In this document: piece after piece, positions 9,350 to 18,953 of the stretch
Layout: each line of letters starts with the position of its first letter
Numbering within the stretch: the stretch's first letter is position 1
Origin: Candidatus Phosphoribacter hodrii
GTDB taxonomy: Bacteria > Actinomycetota > Actinomycetes > Actinomycetales > Dermatophilaceae
DNA: 64,000 bases
Assembly: GCA_016707175.1 (NCBI GenBank)
Contig: JADJIB010000006.1
Coordinates: forward strand, 25,258-89,257
Direction of reading: 5' to 3'
Translations under genes and position numbers: made by a program
Notes under the pieces: model-generated
The model's database searches: none
What the model was told of the DNA's origin: nothing
Seen by the model: the letters and a program-made list of their open reading frames with translations, nothing else

Positions 9350-10434
9350 CCGATTTCATCCCCCCGGCCAAGCCGATCGTCGGTGACGACGAGATCGCCG
9401 CATTGACCCGGGTGATCCGCTCCGGGATGCTCGCCCAGGGCCCCGAGGTGAAGGCCTTCGAGGAGGAGTTCTCGGCGCACTTCGGGTTGGGGCGCGCGTG
9501 TGTCGCCGTCAACTCGGGCACGTCAGGGCTGCACCTGGGGTTGCTGTCCTGTGGCGTCGGGGCCGGTGACGAGGTCATTGTGCCCTCGTTCACCTTCGCC
9601 GCGACCGCCAACTCGGTGGCCCTGACCGGCGCCACTCCGGTGTTTGCCGACATCGAGCCGGACACCTTCTGCCTCGACCCGGCCTCGGTCGAGGCGGCGA
9701 TCACGGAACGCACGGTCGGCATCATGCCCGTGCACCTCTACGGGCACCCGGCCAGCATGGGGCCGTTGCAGGAGATCGCCACCCGGCACGGGCTGCGGTT
9801 GTTCGAGGACGCCGCGCAGGCACATGGTGCGTCGTTGGACGGGACCCCGGTGGGGGCCTTCGGCCAGTTCGCGATGTTCTCGCTCTACCCGACCAAGAAC
9901 ATGACGTCCGGTGAGGGCGGCATGGTCTCGGTTGCCGACGCGCAGATCGAGCGGCTCATGCGGCTCTACCGCAACCAGGGCATGGAGCGGCAGTACGAGA
10001 ACGAGGTCGTCGGATTCAACGCCCGGATGACGGATCTGCACGCGGCCATCGGCCGGGTCCAGCTCACCAAGGTCGACGGGTGGACGGCCCAGCGCCAGGC
10101 GAACGCGGCATACCTCTCGGCCCACCTTGAGGGAGTCACCCCGCCGCCGGTGCGCCCAGGCGCGGTGCACGTCTACCACCAATACACCGTGCGGGTGGCC
10201 GAGGACCGCGACGGTCTTTCCAAGGCGCTGCGCGAGGAGTATGCCGTGGGGTCCGGGATGTTCTACCCCGTCCCGAACCACCGACTGGCACCGTTCGGCC
10301 ATGACGTCGACCTGCCGAACACCGAGGTGGCGGCGAAGGAGTGTCTGTCGCTGCCGGTGCACCCCTCGTTGTCCCAGAGTGACTTGGAGCGGATCGTCAT
10401 CGCGGTCAACACCCTGGGGCGGGCAGGGGCCTGA
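9346..10434 (+). CDS. DegT aminotransferase, WbpE-like
   Basis: A 362-residue PLP enzyme with Schiff-base Lys184 in YPTKNMTSGEGG, AVNSGTSGLHLGL at 54-66 and LFEDAAQAHGA at 152-162. Coupling to the WbpD-like acetyltransferase suggests it converts UDP-3-keto-GlcNAcA to the 3-amino sugar, as WbpE does; that is inferred from context plus family resemblance. The matching oxidoreductase (WbpB-like) may be the Gfo/Idh protein at 27.4-28.4 kb. The stop overlaps the following start (TGATG at 10432-10436), so this is one transcription unit. Confidence 0.9.
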   Translation: MTDFIPPAKPIVGDDEIAALTRVIRSGMLAQGPEVKAFEEEFSAHFGLGRACVAVNSGTSGLHLGLLSCGVGAGDEVIVPSFTFAATANSVALTGATPVFADIEPDTFCLDPASVEAAITERTVGIMPVHLYGHPASMGPLQEIATRHGLRLFEDAAQAHGASLDGTPVGAFGQFAMFSLYPTKNMTSGEGGMVSVADAQIERLMRLYRNQGMERQYENEVVGFNARMTDLHAAIGRVQLTKVDGWTAQRQANAAYLSAHLEGVTPPPVRPGAVHVYHQYTVRVAEDRDGLSKALREEYAVGSGMFYPVPNHRLAPFGHDVDLPNTEVAAKECLSLPVHPSLSQSDLERIVIAVNTLGRAGA

Positions 10435-12386
10435 TGACTCCCTTGTGGGCGTTCGAGCAGGTTGCGTGGCCCGTGGCCTTTGTTGCTGTCCTCTGGGGGC
10501 TGGGCTTCGCGACGGCCCACCTTGGCGGCCTGCGCAACCGGCTGTTCACCGCCGCGCTTGCGGTCCCGCTGACGGTTGGCGCGGTCGCGATCAGCACTCT
10601 CGTGCACATCGTCGTGCCTCAGCCTTTCGGGTGGGTGACGGTGGTCGTCGTGTTGGGAGTTGTTGGAGCGGTTCTGCGGCTAGTCCGTCGAGGCCGCCCC
10701 CGTGTGGCGTCCAGACCCGACGGAGGGTCGGTGGCCGGGCTCATGGCCATGCTGGGGGTCTCGTCCGCCTGCGCGATGCTCGTGATCTTCGTGTCAAGCG
10801 GCGGTTCCTGGGAACTCGTGTCTCAGACGTGGGATGCCATATTTGACGCCAACGCCACTCGCCAGGTCTATGAGACGGGGTTGGTGAACCCCCTGCTGAT
10901 CTCCGACTTCGCCTTCCCCCAGCCCGTGCACACCTTCTACCCATCGACCTTCCATGCTCTCGGCGCTCTCTATATGCATCTCAGCGGCGCTGACGCGGTC
11001 GTGGCCACGAACGTAGTAGCGGCGGTGCTGGCCGGGACGTTGTGGCCCAGCGTCGCCGTGATTGCGTCATGGATCGTCTTAGGCCCTCGGAGTCCGCGGC
11101 CGGCGATCGTGGTGCTGCTCAGCGGGGGGTTCTGGGCCCTTCCTTGGGCGCCCCTCGGGTGGGGCGTCTTGTGGGCGTCCGCGCTCGCCGCTGTATTCGT
11201 CCCAATCGTGGTCGCTGGCGCGGTGGCGTTCGTGTCTCCGAATGAGCGGTTGGGTCGTCGCGCCGCCGGGGCGTTGGTGGTCGGGGGCGTCGCGCTCATT
11301 GCTGCCCTGCACCCGCGGATCGCGGCCATACTCGCGCTGTTGCTGGTGGGACTTGGGTGTTGGTTCGTCGGGAACCAGGTAGTCAACCATGTGCGACGAC
11401 GAGAGTGGCTGCGGGCGCTGGCCCTGGCGGGGCCGGCGATATTGGGGCTTCTCATGTTGGCCCAGTTCCTGCGCCGGTTCGGTCGAACGAGCAGCCAGTT
11501 CGGTGTTCGGGTGTGGCCGGTGGAGCGCCCAGTGGCTCTTGAGGTGCTCGGCTACCTCGCCAACGGTCCGGGTGGGTCAATCCCGCAACCACTCACGGCG
11601 GTTGCGATTCTCGTGGGAATGACCGTCGCTTGGCGCTCGAAGAGGTTACGTGCACTTGCCCTCTTGGCCGGGGGAGCTGTACTCCTCGACGTGCTCACGG
11701 CGACGCTTCGGGGCGTGTGGGCCTTCGACGTCATTGCCCGGTTTTGGTACAACGACCGGGTTCGCACCATGGCTGTCGCGGCGGGCTCCCTCGTCGTTGT
11801 CGCCGCTGTCGGCTGGCAGCGCCTGAGTTCGTGGTGGCTGACCCGGATGGATGCACGTCCTTCCCCCAATCAGCGCGCCGCGACGTACCCCTCGGTTGCC
11901 GCAGCCATCGTCTTGGCGATGGGCACTGGCTGTGCGATCCCCTACATGTCCGAGCGGTACATCCAAGCGGCCAGTAGCCCGACCCTCAGCCTGATCACCC
12001 CTGAAGAGGTAGCGGCCTTCCGCCGGGTAGCCGAAATCGTCCCCGAGGGTGATCGGATCCTCAACAACGCCAACGACGGGTCTGCGCTGCTGTACGCCTA
12101 CGTCAACCGTAAGCCGACGCTGCTGATCGCTGGACTCGCTGGGAGCACCCCGAACTCCGAGTACCTGCGGGACCAGCTCATTCTTCTGGAGCCGTCCAAC
12201 ATCTGCAAACTCATGCGCGCAGACGGAATTCGCTGGATTATCAACAATGGCAGGGCCTACTCTAATGGCGTCATCGACGAGGCGACCTCTCCCAGACTCC
12301 AGATCCCCCCTGGCTTCCCGCTGACCACCGAGCGAATGCGAATGGGCCACACCGTGCTTTTTGAACTCACCGGGTGTCCGGCCTGA
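10434..12386 (+). CDS. DUF6541-type polytopic membrane protein, possible GT-C transferase
   Basis: A 650-residue protein with about twelve to fourteen hydrophobic segments and a C-terminal soluble region (about 540-650). The motif FYPSTFHALGALYMH near residue 165 and the overall pattern fit DUF6541 membrane proteins, which often accompany actinobacterial polysaccharide genes and look like GT-C glycosyltransferases using polyprenyl-phosphate sugars. The catalytic role is inferred from fold type and context only. It could act as a polymerase or side-branch transferase. ATG 10434 overlaps the upstream stop. No copy of the window-wide octamer lies inside it. Confidence 0.75.
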   Translation: MTPLWAFEQVAWPVAFVAVLWGLGFATAHLGGLRNRLFTAALAVPLTVGAVAISTLVHIVVPQPFGWVTVVVVLGVVGAVLRLVRRGRPRVASRPDGGSVAGLMAMLGVSSACAMLVIFVSSGGSWELVSQTWDAIFDANATRQVYETGLVNPLLISDFAFPQPVHTFYPSTFHALGALYMHLSGADAVVATNVVAAVLAGTLWPSVAVIASWIVLGPRSPRPAIVVLLSGGFWALPWAPLGWGVLWASALAAVFVPIVVAGAVAFVSPNERLGRRAAGALVVGGVALIAALHPRIAAILALLLVGLGCWFVGNQVVNHVRRREWLRALALAGPAILGLLMLAQFLRRFGRTSSQFGVRVWPVERPVALEVLGYLANGPGGSIPQPLTAVAILVGMTVAWRSKRLRALALLAGGAVLLDVLTATLRGVWAFDVIARFWYNDRVRTMAVAAGSLVVVAAVGWQRLSSWWLTRMDARPSPNQRAATYPSVAAAIVLAMGTGCAIPYMSERYIQAASSPTLSLITPEEVAAFRRVAEIVPEGDRILNNANDGSALLYAYVNRKPTLLIAGLAGSTPNSEYLRDQLILLEPSNICKLMRADGIRWIINNGRAYSNGVIDEATSPRLQIPPGFPLTTERMRMGHTVLFELTGCPA

Positions 12387-12454
12387 TCGACTCCCCTGCG
12401 CCTTGGGGACTCCGCTCCACTTTCGCCCCCGCGTCGGGAGGTACCCTTGGCGCC

Positions 12455-13168
12455 GTGCCCAGTGATGAGAGTTCAACGTCGGTCAACAACACCTCCGATG
12501 GTTCCCCTGCGACGCCAGTGGCACCGCCAAGCGACGTAGTTGACCTCTTCGGCTATCTCGGCGGCCTGCGGAGATACGCTGTGCCAGCACTGCTTGTGGC
12601 GACGCTTGTCTTCGCTGGTGCCTTCCTGATCTCCGGCCGCGGCACTGATGCTCGCGTCGTGCAGGTGGACGCCCGGCTAGCCGTCCTTCCAGCCTCGGCG
12701 ACCAGGTCCCCCGGCACGTTGGCCGACCTTCGGGTCGCTGCTGCGTCCTATGGCGCAACAATCGAGTCCAATCAAGTACTCGAAGCGGTGGCTGCTGCGC
12801 CAGGCCGCGGGTGGACGGCTGCCGGTGTCAAGGCGGCCGTCACCGTCGTCGTCTTGACCGACTCACTCCTCATCGACCTGAAAGTACAGAGCGCGAGCAT
12901 TGAGGACGCGACGGCCATGGCCAACGCGACGATCGCGGCGCTTCAGCAGGAGGCGCCGCGACAACTCGGCCTCACCGTCGACGGCGCCGCGCCGAAGATC
13001 GCCGTGGTGTCTGTCCCGGAAGCGACCCTGCAGGTGGCCGGAAGTAGCCGTTCCAGCCTTCAGTCGCTCATCCTGGCCGGGCTCGGCGCGCTCGTCGCAG
13101 GATTCCTTGTGGCTGCGGCGCTGTCGGCTCGGGCTGATTGGACCCGGCGCCGGTCAGTGATTCGGTAG
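12455..13168 (+). CDS. Wzz-like chain-length/co-polymerase protein
   Basis: A 237-residue protein with a hydrophilic N-terminus, a first membrane helix (ALLVATLVFAGAFLI, about 45-60), an extracytoplasmic alpha/beta region and a second helix near the C-terminus (ILAGLGALVAGFLVAAAL). The two-helix topology is that of Wzz/CapA polysaccharide co-polymerases; no kinase domain follows. Start GTG 12455 lies behind GGGAGGT; an upstream in-frame start at 12374 overlaps the preceding gene by 13 bases and is less likely. Its 3' end overlaps the convergent ligase gene by 15 bases. Confidence 0.65.
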   Translation: MPSDESSTSVNNTSDGSPATPVAPPSDVVDLFGYLGGLRRYAVPALLVATLVFAGAFLISGRGTDARVVQVDARLAVLPASATRSPGTLADLRVAAASYGATIESNQVLEAVAAAPGRGWTAAGVKAAVTVVVLTDSLLIDLKVQSASIEDATAMANATIAALQQEAPRQLGLTVDGAAPKIAVVSVPEATLQVAGSSRSSLQSLILAGLGALVAGFLVAAALSARADWTRRRSVIR

Positions 13169-14413
13169 GCGCGAGACGCGTGCTAAACCCGGGTTCTGAC
13201 TAAAGTCTGGGTGCAAGAGGCTGGCGGCGGTGACGAGGACCGTGACGTAGATGTAGGGGAGTAGGCGACTCGAGACGACTCCCATCACGGGGAGCGCGAT
13301 AACGATGGCGAGAGTCCCCGCGTCGGCCCATGAGCGTGCTTGTGCCCGACCAGTGATGGTGTTTCGGAGCACGTCAATCCACCACCACATGGCAATCGCG
13401 AGCGCGGCAACACCGAAGTTGAGGGCGACTTCGAGGAGCAAGTTGTGTGGGTCCATCAGCAGCCCGGGGAAGGCGGTCTCCGTCACCAGGGCGTAGTTCG
13501 CCGCTGAGCCGTAGCCCACCAGGGCAGTCCAGGGGTCCGCCGCCCATAGTGCCAACGAGTTGTTGAGGATCGCCTCTCGAGTTGCGGTGCTGTGGTCCTG
13601 GACGTATGGGCTCGTCCACAACCAGAGCGCCAACGGAAACACAATGAGCACGGCTTTCCCGATCCGACCGGGCGTTACCAGGCGAGGGCGGACGGCGCGC
13701 ATTGCGATAACTGCGACAATGACTGCCCCCAGGAGGCCAGCCAAAAGTGCCCCACGCGAACCCATGATGGTGACGAGGGCGGCCGACGTCCCGAGCACGA
13801 TCCACCGGGCGAGGGCGACGAAGGGGTGGACTTTGGGGACGAACAACAGGTGCGCGAACAGCAGCACGGCCAGCATGGCCAATGCCAGGCAGTAGTCGTT
13901 GTAGTTGGTGAAGACGGCCATGGTCACCCAGCGACTGGCCGCCGCCATCTCGGCCATGGAGGATTCTGGGCTCAGGACGCGGATCAACTTGAAGCCGGTA
14001 GCGATCTCTGCGACCCCGATCACCCAGAGCGCAACGAACCCGCCGAGCAGGCCGCCGACAAGACGGCGGACCTGCCGCGCGGGGTCACAGCCTGCGAGGA
14101 CCCCGAAGGCGAACAGGGCCTGTGCCACCACCGGCCAGAGGTAACTCGTGGTGAAAGCTTGCGCGGAAGAGTCTGCCCAGGTGGCGACGAGAGCGGAGCC
14201 GATACACACGGTGTAGACCGCGACGAGCCTTCGGCCGGCGCGAGGGAATCGCCCGGCGCGCGCGATCAGGACGAGGCCGAGGGCGGCATAGAGCCAATCG
14301 ACGCCGGGGATGCGCAGGACGCCCAAAGCCACCACGACGGGCACGAGCGCGTTCACGGGGAGCACCGCGGGCGTTGTCGTTCGGAGGGCAAAGCCGATGC
14401 GGTCAAGGCTCAT
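13154..14413 (-). CDS. O-antigen ligase/polymerase family (Wzy/WaaL) membrane protein
   Basis: A 419-residue protein with about eleven hydrophobic segments. The PF04932 landmarks are MGSRGALLAGLLGA near residue 210 and the periplasmic DPHNLLLEVALNFG with the conserved histidine near 330. Such proteins either polymerise lipid-linked repeat units (Wzy) or ligate glycans to an acceptor; sequence does not separate the two. A Wzx flippase and Wzz-like protein next door favour polymerisation. ATG at 14413 overlaps the upstream GT2 stop by ATGA on the minus strand. Confidence 0.85.
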   Translation of the reverse strand: MSLDRIGFALRTTTPAVLPVNALVPVVVALGVLRIPGVDWLYAALGLVLIARAGRFPRAGRRLVAVYTVCIGSALVATWADSSAQAFTTSYLWPVVAQALFAFGVLAGCDPARQVRRLVGGLLGGFVALWVIGVAEIATGFKLIRVLSPESSMAEMAAASRWVTMAVFTNYNDYCLALAMLAVLLFAHLLFVPKVHPFVALARWIVLGTSAALVTIMGSRGALLAGLLGAVIVAVIAMRAVRPRLVTPGRIGKAVLIVFPLALWLWTSPYVQDHSTATREAILNNSLALWAADPWTALVGYGSAANYALVTETAFPGLLMDPHNLLLEVALNFGVAALAIAMWWWIDVLRNTITGRAQARSWADAGTLAIVIALPVMGVVSSRLLPYIYVTVLVTAASLLHPDFSQNPGLARVSRLPNH

Positions 14414-15366
14414 CGGGGCACCTCAGGCGGACGTCCGCGCACCTCTGTCTCCGGGTTGCCCAAGATTCGTTCGTCGAGCTCGGAGGCGCCGGTCCGCAGC
14501 CATTGGCGCGCCAGTGCGAAGCCCATCGCTGCACTTCCGTCGGATGCGTCAGCGTCCTTCCTGCGGGCCACGACTTCGCCGGCAGCGGCCTCCGCCCTGA
14601 AGAACCCGCGCAGCACCGTTCCCCAAAACCATGAACGGCCCTGCCAGTAACGGACTTTGGACACCCGGGAAAAATAGATTCGCACGGCCGGCCTTCGCCG
14701 CATGCTTGTCCCGCCCTCATGCGTCAGGAGGGTCGAGACCGGGACCTCGACGACGCGCACGTCGTGGGCACGGGCTCTGTCCGTGATGTCGACGTCATCC
14801 ATGAAGAAGAGGTCAGGGCGCAGTAGCAGGCCCCCGGGGGCCAGCAGGTCCAGGGCTGGAGCATTGAGGGCCAGAACCGCCCCCGAGAGGAATCGACTGT
14901 CCGGATGTCGGGGAGTCGGATGCCAGTTCGAGCGCAGAAGGTACTGGACGATGACCAGGGGCGCAGCGGCTCTGGGGAGAAAGCCGAACGTGCCTTGGCC
15001 TCCGGTCGGCGCCGCCAGAACCGGCGCTGCCGATCGGGCCACCGTTCCCGCGAGGTCATGAAGGGCCTCGACCGACCCGACGATGTCAGGGTTGACGACG
15101 AGAACGGCGTCTAGTCCCGAGGGCAGCGCGGCTAGGCCGGCGTTCACCCCGGCCGAGTACCCGAGGTTGCGGCCTGGGCGCAGGACGGTGAGACCGGCAG
15201 GGTCGTCGTGCAGATCGCCGGAGTTGTCGACAACGACGGCTGGGGCGGTGCGCGCGAAATCGATGACGATCTGGGGGAGGGTGGCTGACCCATACAGAAC
15301 GCAAATCAGCCCAGCGCGGACGGCACCGGGTTCGATGGGCTGCGCGCTCTCTGGGGGCGACTCCAC
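14410..15366 (-). CDS. Glycosyltransferase family 2
   Basis: A 318-residue GT-A transferase. AVVVDNSGD and GRNLGYSAGVNAGL (nucleotide-sugar binding), LVVNPDI (DxD-like position) and FFMDDVDITDRARAHD match rhamnosyltransferase-like GT2 proteins. The GTG start at 15366 has AGGAAGGAG just upstream; longer versions would run into the divergent flippase gene. The last 60 residues after the GT-A core are poorly conserved. It is cotranscribed with the downstream ligase. Confidence 0.85.
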   Translation of the reverse strand: MESPPESAQPIEPGAVRAGLICVLYGSATLPQIVIDFARTAPAVVVDNSGDLHDDPAGLTVLRPGRNLGYSAGVNAGLAALPSGLDAVLVVNPDIVGSVEALHDLAGTVARSAAPVLAAPTGGQGTFGFLPRAAAPLVIVQYLLRSNWHPTPRHPDSRFLSGAVLALNAPALDLLAPGGLLLRPDLFFMDDVDITDRARAHDVRVVEVPVSTLLTHEGGTSMRRRPAVRIYFSRVSKVRYWQGRSWFWGTVLRGFFRAEAAAGEVVARRKDADASDGSAAMGFALARQWLRTGASELDERILGNPETEVRGRPPEVPR

Positions 15367-15493
15367 CCTGGCTCCTTCCTCAGCATCGCTCAAGGTCAGC
15401 CTAGCTGTGCCGCGTGGGTCGGCCGCGTCGCCGGGGCGGGCGGGACCTCTGCTAGCCTCGCGCCAGTGTCCGTTGGCCACGTGACATAGGGAG

Positions 15494-17002
15494 ATGCGGG
15501 TGTCGGGTACAGCAGCGGCCCCCGGCGATCGTTTGGCGCGGCACACGGCATACAACGGGGTTGCGCAATTCTTGCCACAACTCGTCGGCCTGGTGACGAT
15601 TCCCTTCCTGCTGGGTTCCCTCGGTGTGGCGGCCTACGGCGTGTGGGCTCTGATCAACACTCTCGTGGTCGTTTTCGTCTCGCTGGATGGGGGCGTGAGC
15701 GTGTCAGCCCAGCGCTTCTTCGCCCTGTACGCCGCCCAGCGTGCCGACGATCGTGCCGTCCGGCTGACGATGTCGGCCCTAGCGCTCTTTCTCGGGCTGA
15801 CCGCGGCACTTGTCCTGCTCGGTGGCCCCTTCGCGCAGCTGGTCCTGGCAGTCACGGATCTGCCGGTCGAAGTCGTCGCCGGCGCGGAGTTCTTACTCCG
15901 CCGCCTGGGCTTCATCGTCGGGCTTCTCCTCACCAGCAACGTGTTGCTGGGTTACTTACGGGCTCACAACCGATTCGCACTGATCGCAGTGGCAACGGCA
16001 TTGTCCCAAGGCGCCCTGTGCTTGGTCCTCTGGCTGCACCGAGACGCGCTGACGTTGGAGACGATGTTCTATGTCCTTCTGGCGCAGCTGGGTACCTACG
16101 CTGCCGTGATGGCCGTCGGAGCGAGTCGGCTCTTGCGCTCGATGCGGGGCCGGTTCGCAGGACGGGAGCAGCTGCGGGAGTTCTGGGCTTACGCGAGTCG
16201 GTCGATCGTCGTGAACGTCAGTGGCCTAGCCCTCTTACAAGCGGGACCACTCTTCGTTGCGGCCGTCGCCCCCATCGAACAGGTCGGATACCTCGCTGTC
16301 GCCACGCAGTTGGCATCGGCCGTTCGCAGTTTCCCGATGTTCGCATTGCCTCCGATGCTGACCGTGATCACCCAGACCTTCGGCTCAGCAGGGGCCGACG
16401 CGGCAGTGAGAAAAGCCAGCTCCTTCAACCGAGTGTGGGTGCCGATCATTGTGGCCTATGCCTCGGTGACGGCCATGGGAATGTGGTTCGTCGCCCGCGG
16501 CTTCGCTGGGGCACTTCCGATCGCCCAAGCGGCGGCTGTGATCCTCACGGTGGGGAACTGCTTCAACCTGGTCACCGGGGTCAGCACCGCCTGCGGGAAC
16601 GCCATCGGCCGGCCCGGGCTCGCTGCGCGCTACAGCGCGGTCTCGGCCACCGCCACCGTCATCGTCACCGGACCGGCAGCCTTCGTTGGCGGTGCTGTGG
16701 GGGCGGCAGTAGCGGTCTGTCTGGTGCAGGCGGGGGCACTGATCTACTTCTTGCGGCTCCTGCGTCTTGAGGTACCTGACCTTGATCGGGGCGGGTCCGT
16801 CATGCACCTTCCTTCGGCCGTCGCCGCCGCCGCAGTCGCGGGCGCCGGCGGGTGGGTATCCCTGTCGTGGGGAGCGCGTAGCCCGGCTTCCCTGCTCGTC
16901 GCTCTGGCCGCGGTCGGCTTGGGCTTCCTCGCGTACGCCGCCCTCAACTGGCGGTGGCTCGGCCCACTTCGCGCACGGCCAGGGTCCTCCGCGGGCGCGT
17001 AG
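15494..17002 (+). CDS. Lipid-linked oligosaccharide flippase (Wzx-like, MOP superfamily)
   Basis: A 502-residue transporter with about fourteen membrane helices. The opening segment, NGVAQFLPQLVGLVTIPFLL followed by GVAAYGVWALINTL, is typical of PST/Wzx flippases, which turn undecaprenyl-linked repeat units to the outer face. ATG 15494 follows AGGGAG; GTG 15500 is an alternative. TAGCCT at about 15453 is a plausible -10 box in the divergent intergenic region. Its presence together with the Wzm/Wzt pair gives the island two export routes. Confidence 0.9.
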   Translation: MRVSGTAAAPGDRLARHTAYNGVAQFLPQLVGLVTIPFLLGSLGVAAYGVWALINTLVVVFVSLDGGVSVSAQRFFALYAAQRADDRAVRLTMSALALFLGLTAALVLLGGPFAQLVLAVTDLPVEVVAGAEFLLRRLGFIVGLLLTSNVLLGYLRAHNRFALIAVATALSQGALCLVLWLHRDALTLETMFYVLLAQLGTYAAVMAVGASRLLRSMRGRFAGREQLREFWAYASRSIVVNVSGLALLQAGPLFVAAVAPIEQVGYLAVATQLASAVRSFPMFALPPMLTVITQTFGSAGADAAVRKASSFNRVWVPIIVAYASVTAMGMWFVARGFAGALPIAQAAAVILTVGNCFNLVTGVSTACGNAIGRPGLAARYSAVSATATVIVTGPAAFVGGAVGAAVAVCLVQAGALIYFLRLLRLEVPDLDRGGSVMHLPSAVAAAAVAGAGGWVSLSWGARSPASLLVALAAVGLGFLAYAALNWRWLGPLRARPGSSAGA

Positions 17003-17025
17003 TTCACGCGTTCCCGCTCGGGTAC

Positions 17026-18865
17026 TTAGGGCATGGGCTCGACGGTGACGGAGTGGGCGCGGCACCAGGCCATCGCCGACGCGTGATCGTGGACCGTGCG
17101 GTCTGGGAGGAGTTTCTCCTCCAGGGGGATGACCTGAGCGCTGGTGACAAGGGGGTTCTTCGTCCGGGTGATGGTCTCGGCATTGGCGACGAGGTCCTCG
17201 GTCAGCTTCTCGCCCGGGCGGAGCCCTGTGAAGTCGATCTTGACGTCCGATCGTCCTGACATGCGGATCAGGGCGCGGGCAACGTCGACGATCTTCTGCG
17301 GCCGGCCCATGTCCAGCACCATGACTTCGCCGTGCCCGGGCGCGGCGGCGGCCGCCTCAAGCACCAGCTGGCACGCTTCAGGGATGAGCATGAAGAAACG
17401 CTCGACGTCGGGGTGGGTGACAGTGACAGGACCGCCCCGTTCGATTTGAGCAGTGAACGCATGCACGACCGAGCCTCTTGAGCCCAGGACGTTGCCGAAG
17501 CGGACTGACACGAAGCGGCCCGGGTGGTCTACGGCATACCCAGCGGTGAGTCGCTCAGCCACCCTCTTGCTATAGCCGAGCATGCAGGTTGGGTCGGCCG
17601 CCTTGTCGGTGGAGATGTTGACCACTGTGTCCACGCCACAAGCTGCCGCGGCCGCGAGGACGTTGAGGGTCCCGAGCACATTGGACTTGTAGGCCTCATA
17701 CGGGAACTGCTCCAAGAGGGGCAGATGTTTGAGGGCCGCGGCGTGGAAGACGATGTCCGGGCGAACGTCGGCGAACATCAGCTTGACCGCTTCGGCGTCG
17801 CGGATGTCGACGAGCAATGAGCCATCTCGCTCGAACAGCCCGGGCCGCTTGAGCGAGAGCTGGACCGCATGCAACGCGGACTCGTCTCGGTCGAGCGGGA
17901 AGAGCGCTGCTGGCCCAAACCGCATGATCTGGCGGCACAGCTCGGAGCCGATCGAGCCGCCGGCTCCAGTGACCAGCACCCGCTTACCGGAGATCGTCGC
18001 AGCGATAGCCGAGGTGTCCAGCGAGATCGCTCGACGCCCCAACAGGTCGGCTAGGTCGAGATTGCGCAAGTCGCCGAGGGACGGACGGCCGATGAGGTCC
18101 GATACCGGCGGCAAGACCATGACGTCCATTCCGACGTGGTCGGCGCGGTCGCTGAGGTCACGGATGAGGTCGGCATCGGCCGAGGGCATCGCGATAGCGA
18201 GGACCTCAGCCCCATACTCGTCGGCGACCTGTTCCAGAGCATCACGCGTCCCTCGCACCCGTACGCCCTCGACCGTGAGTCGCTGCTTACGGGGGTCGTC
18301 GTCGATGATGGCCACCGGTAGGTAGGTGCGGCTTCGGTCCCGGACCATGGCCCGTACCAGCTGCCTGCCACCTTCGCCAGCGCCGAAGACGAGGACCCGC
18401 TGGGCATCCTCGGTGGCACCGGGCTGCACGCCGACCGGGTTACGGGTCTTCCAGGACCGCACGAGCAGGCGCAGTCCGAGCATGGCGACCAGCGCGAACG
18501 GCCCGGCGATGAGCGGGACACTCTTGGGCACGAGGATCGGCAAGGCGATGAACACCGGGATACAGAGCGTCGCGGTTGTCGCTGCCACCGTCTTGGTCAG
18601 GTCGACGATCTCCTCGAAGGACCCCCTCATGTGGCCGATTGCATAGGGGCCTAGGAGGAATCCGAAACCAATCTGCAGAATCACGGCAATGATCACCGCG
18701 ATGGCCATGCCACGCCAGTCGATCGGCGCGAAACTCAACTCGTAGCGCAGATACGTCGCGCCAACGAGAGCCGCTGCCCAGACGAGGCAGTCAACGACGG
18801 CCCAAGCAAGCCGGAAGGGATGATCGGTGGGGGTGGGACGAGAAATCGGACGGCTCCTGGGTCAT
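17026..18865 (-). CDS. CapD/WbpM-type UDP-N-acetylhexosamine 4,6-dehydratase, N-terminal frameshift
   Basis: A membrane-anchored nucleotide-sugar dehydratase/epimerase. Four membrane helices come first, then a CoA-binding-like Rossmann fold (VLVFGAGEGGRQL), then the SDR catalytic domain with TGAGGSIGSELCRQI, STDKAADPT and LGYSKRVAERLT. Products of such enzymes (4-keto-6-deoxy HexNAc) feed QuiNAc, FucNAc or bacillosamine synthesis. The uninterrupted frame begins only at TTG 18738. An ATG at 18865 opens MTQEPSDFSS in another frame, and in-frame sequence AWAVVDCLVWAAALVGATYL lies between, so a one-base indel near 18835 (C-rich run) probably hides the true start. Corrected length is about 613, normal for the family. 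Confidence 0.88.
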
Positions 18866-18876
18866 GGCCCGGCACG

Positions 18877-18922
18877 GCTCAGTGCAGGCGGACTAGCCAG
18901 CTCGGTGCAGGCGGACTAGCCA
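18877..18922. repeat. Two tandem 23-bp repeats upstream of the capD-like gene
   Basis: Two adjacent copies of GCTCRGTGCAGGCGGACTAG plus CCA (18877-18899 and 18900-18922), differing at one base. They lie just upstream of the dehydratase start on the minus strand and 32 bases beyond the end of the SpoIID gene. Read on the minus strand they contain TGGCTAGTCC. They could be paired operator sites or a simple duplication. Confidence 0.75.
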
Positions 18923-18953
18923 ACGGTATCGAACATTCCGCTGGGGTCGATTC

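Noticed and set aside
13592..14650. A 352-codon plus-strand frame
   Set aside because: It is opposite the ligase and GT2 genes, and the product (many Asp, Glu, Gly, His) is a typical shadow translation.
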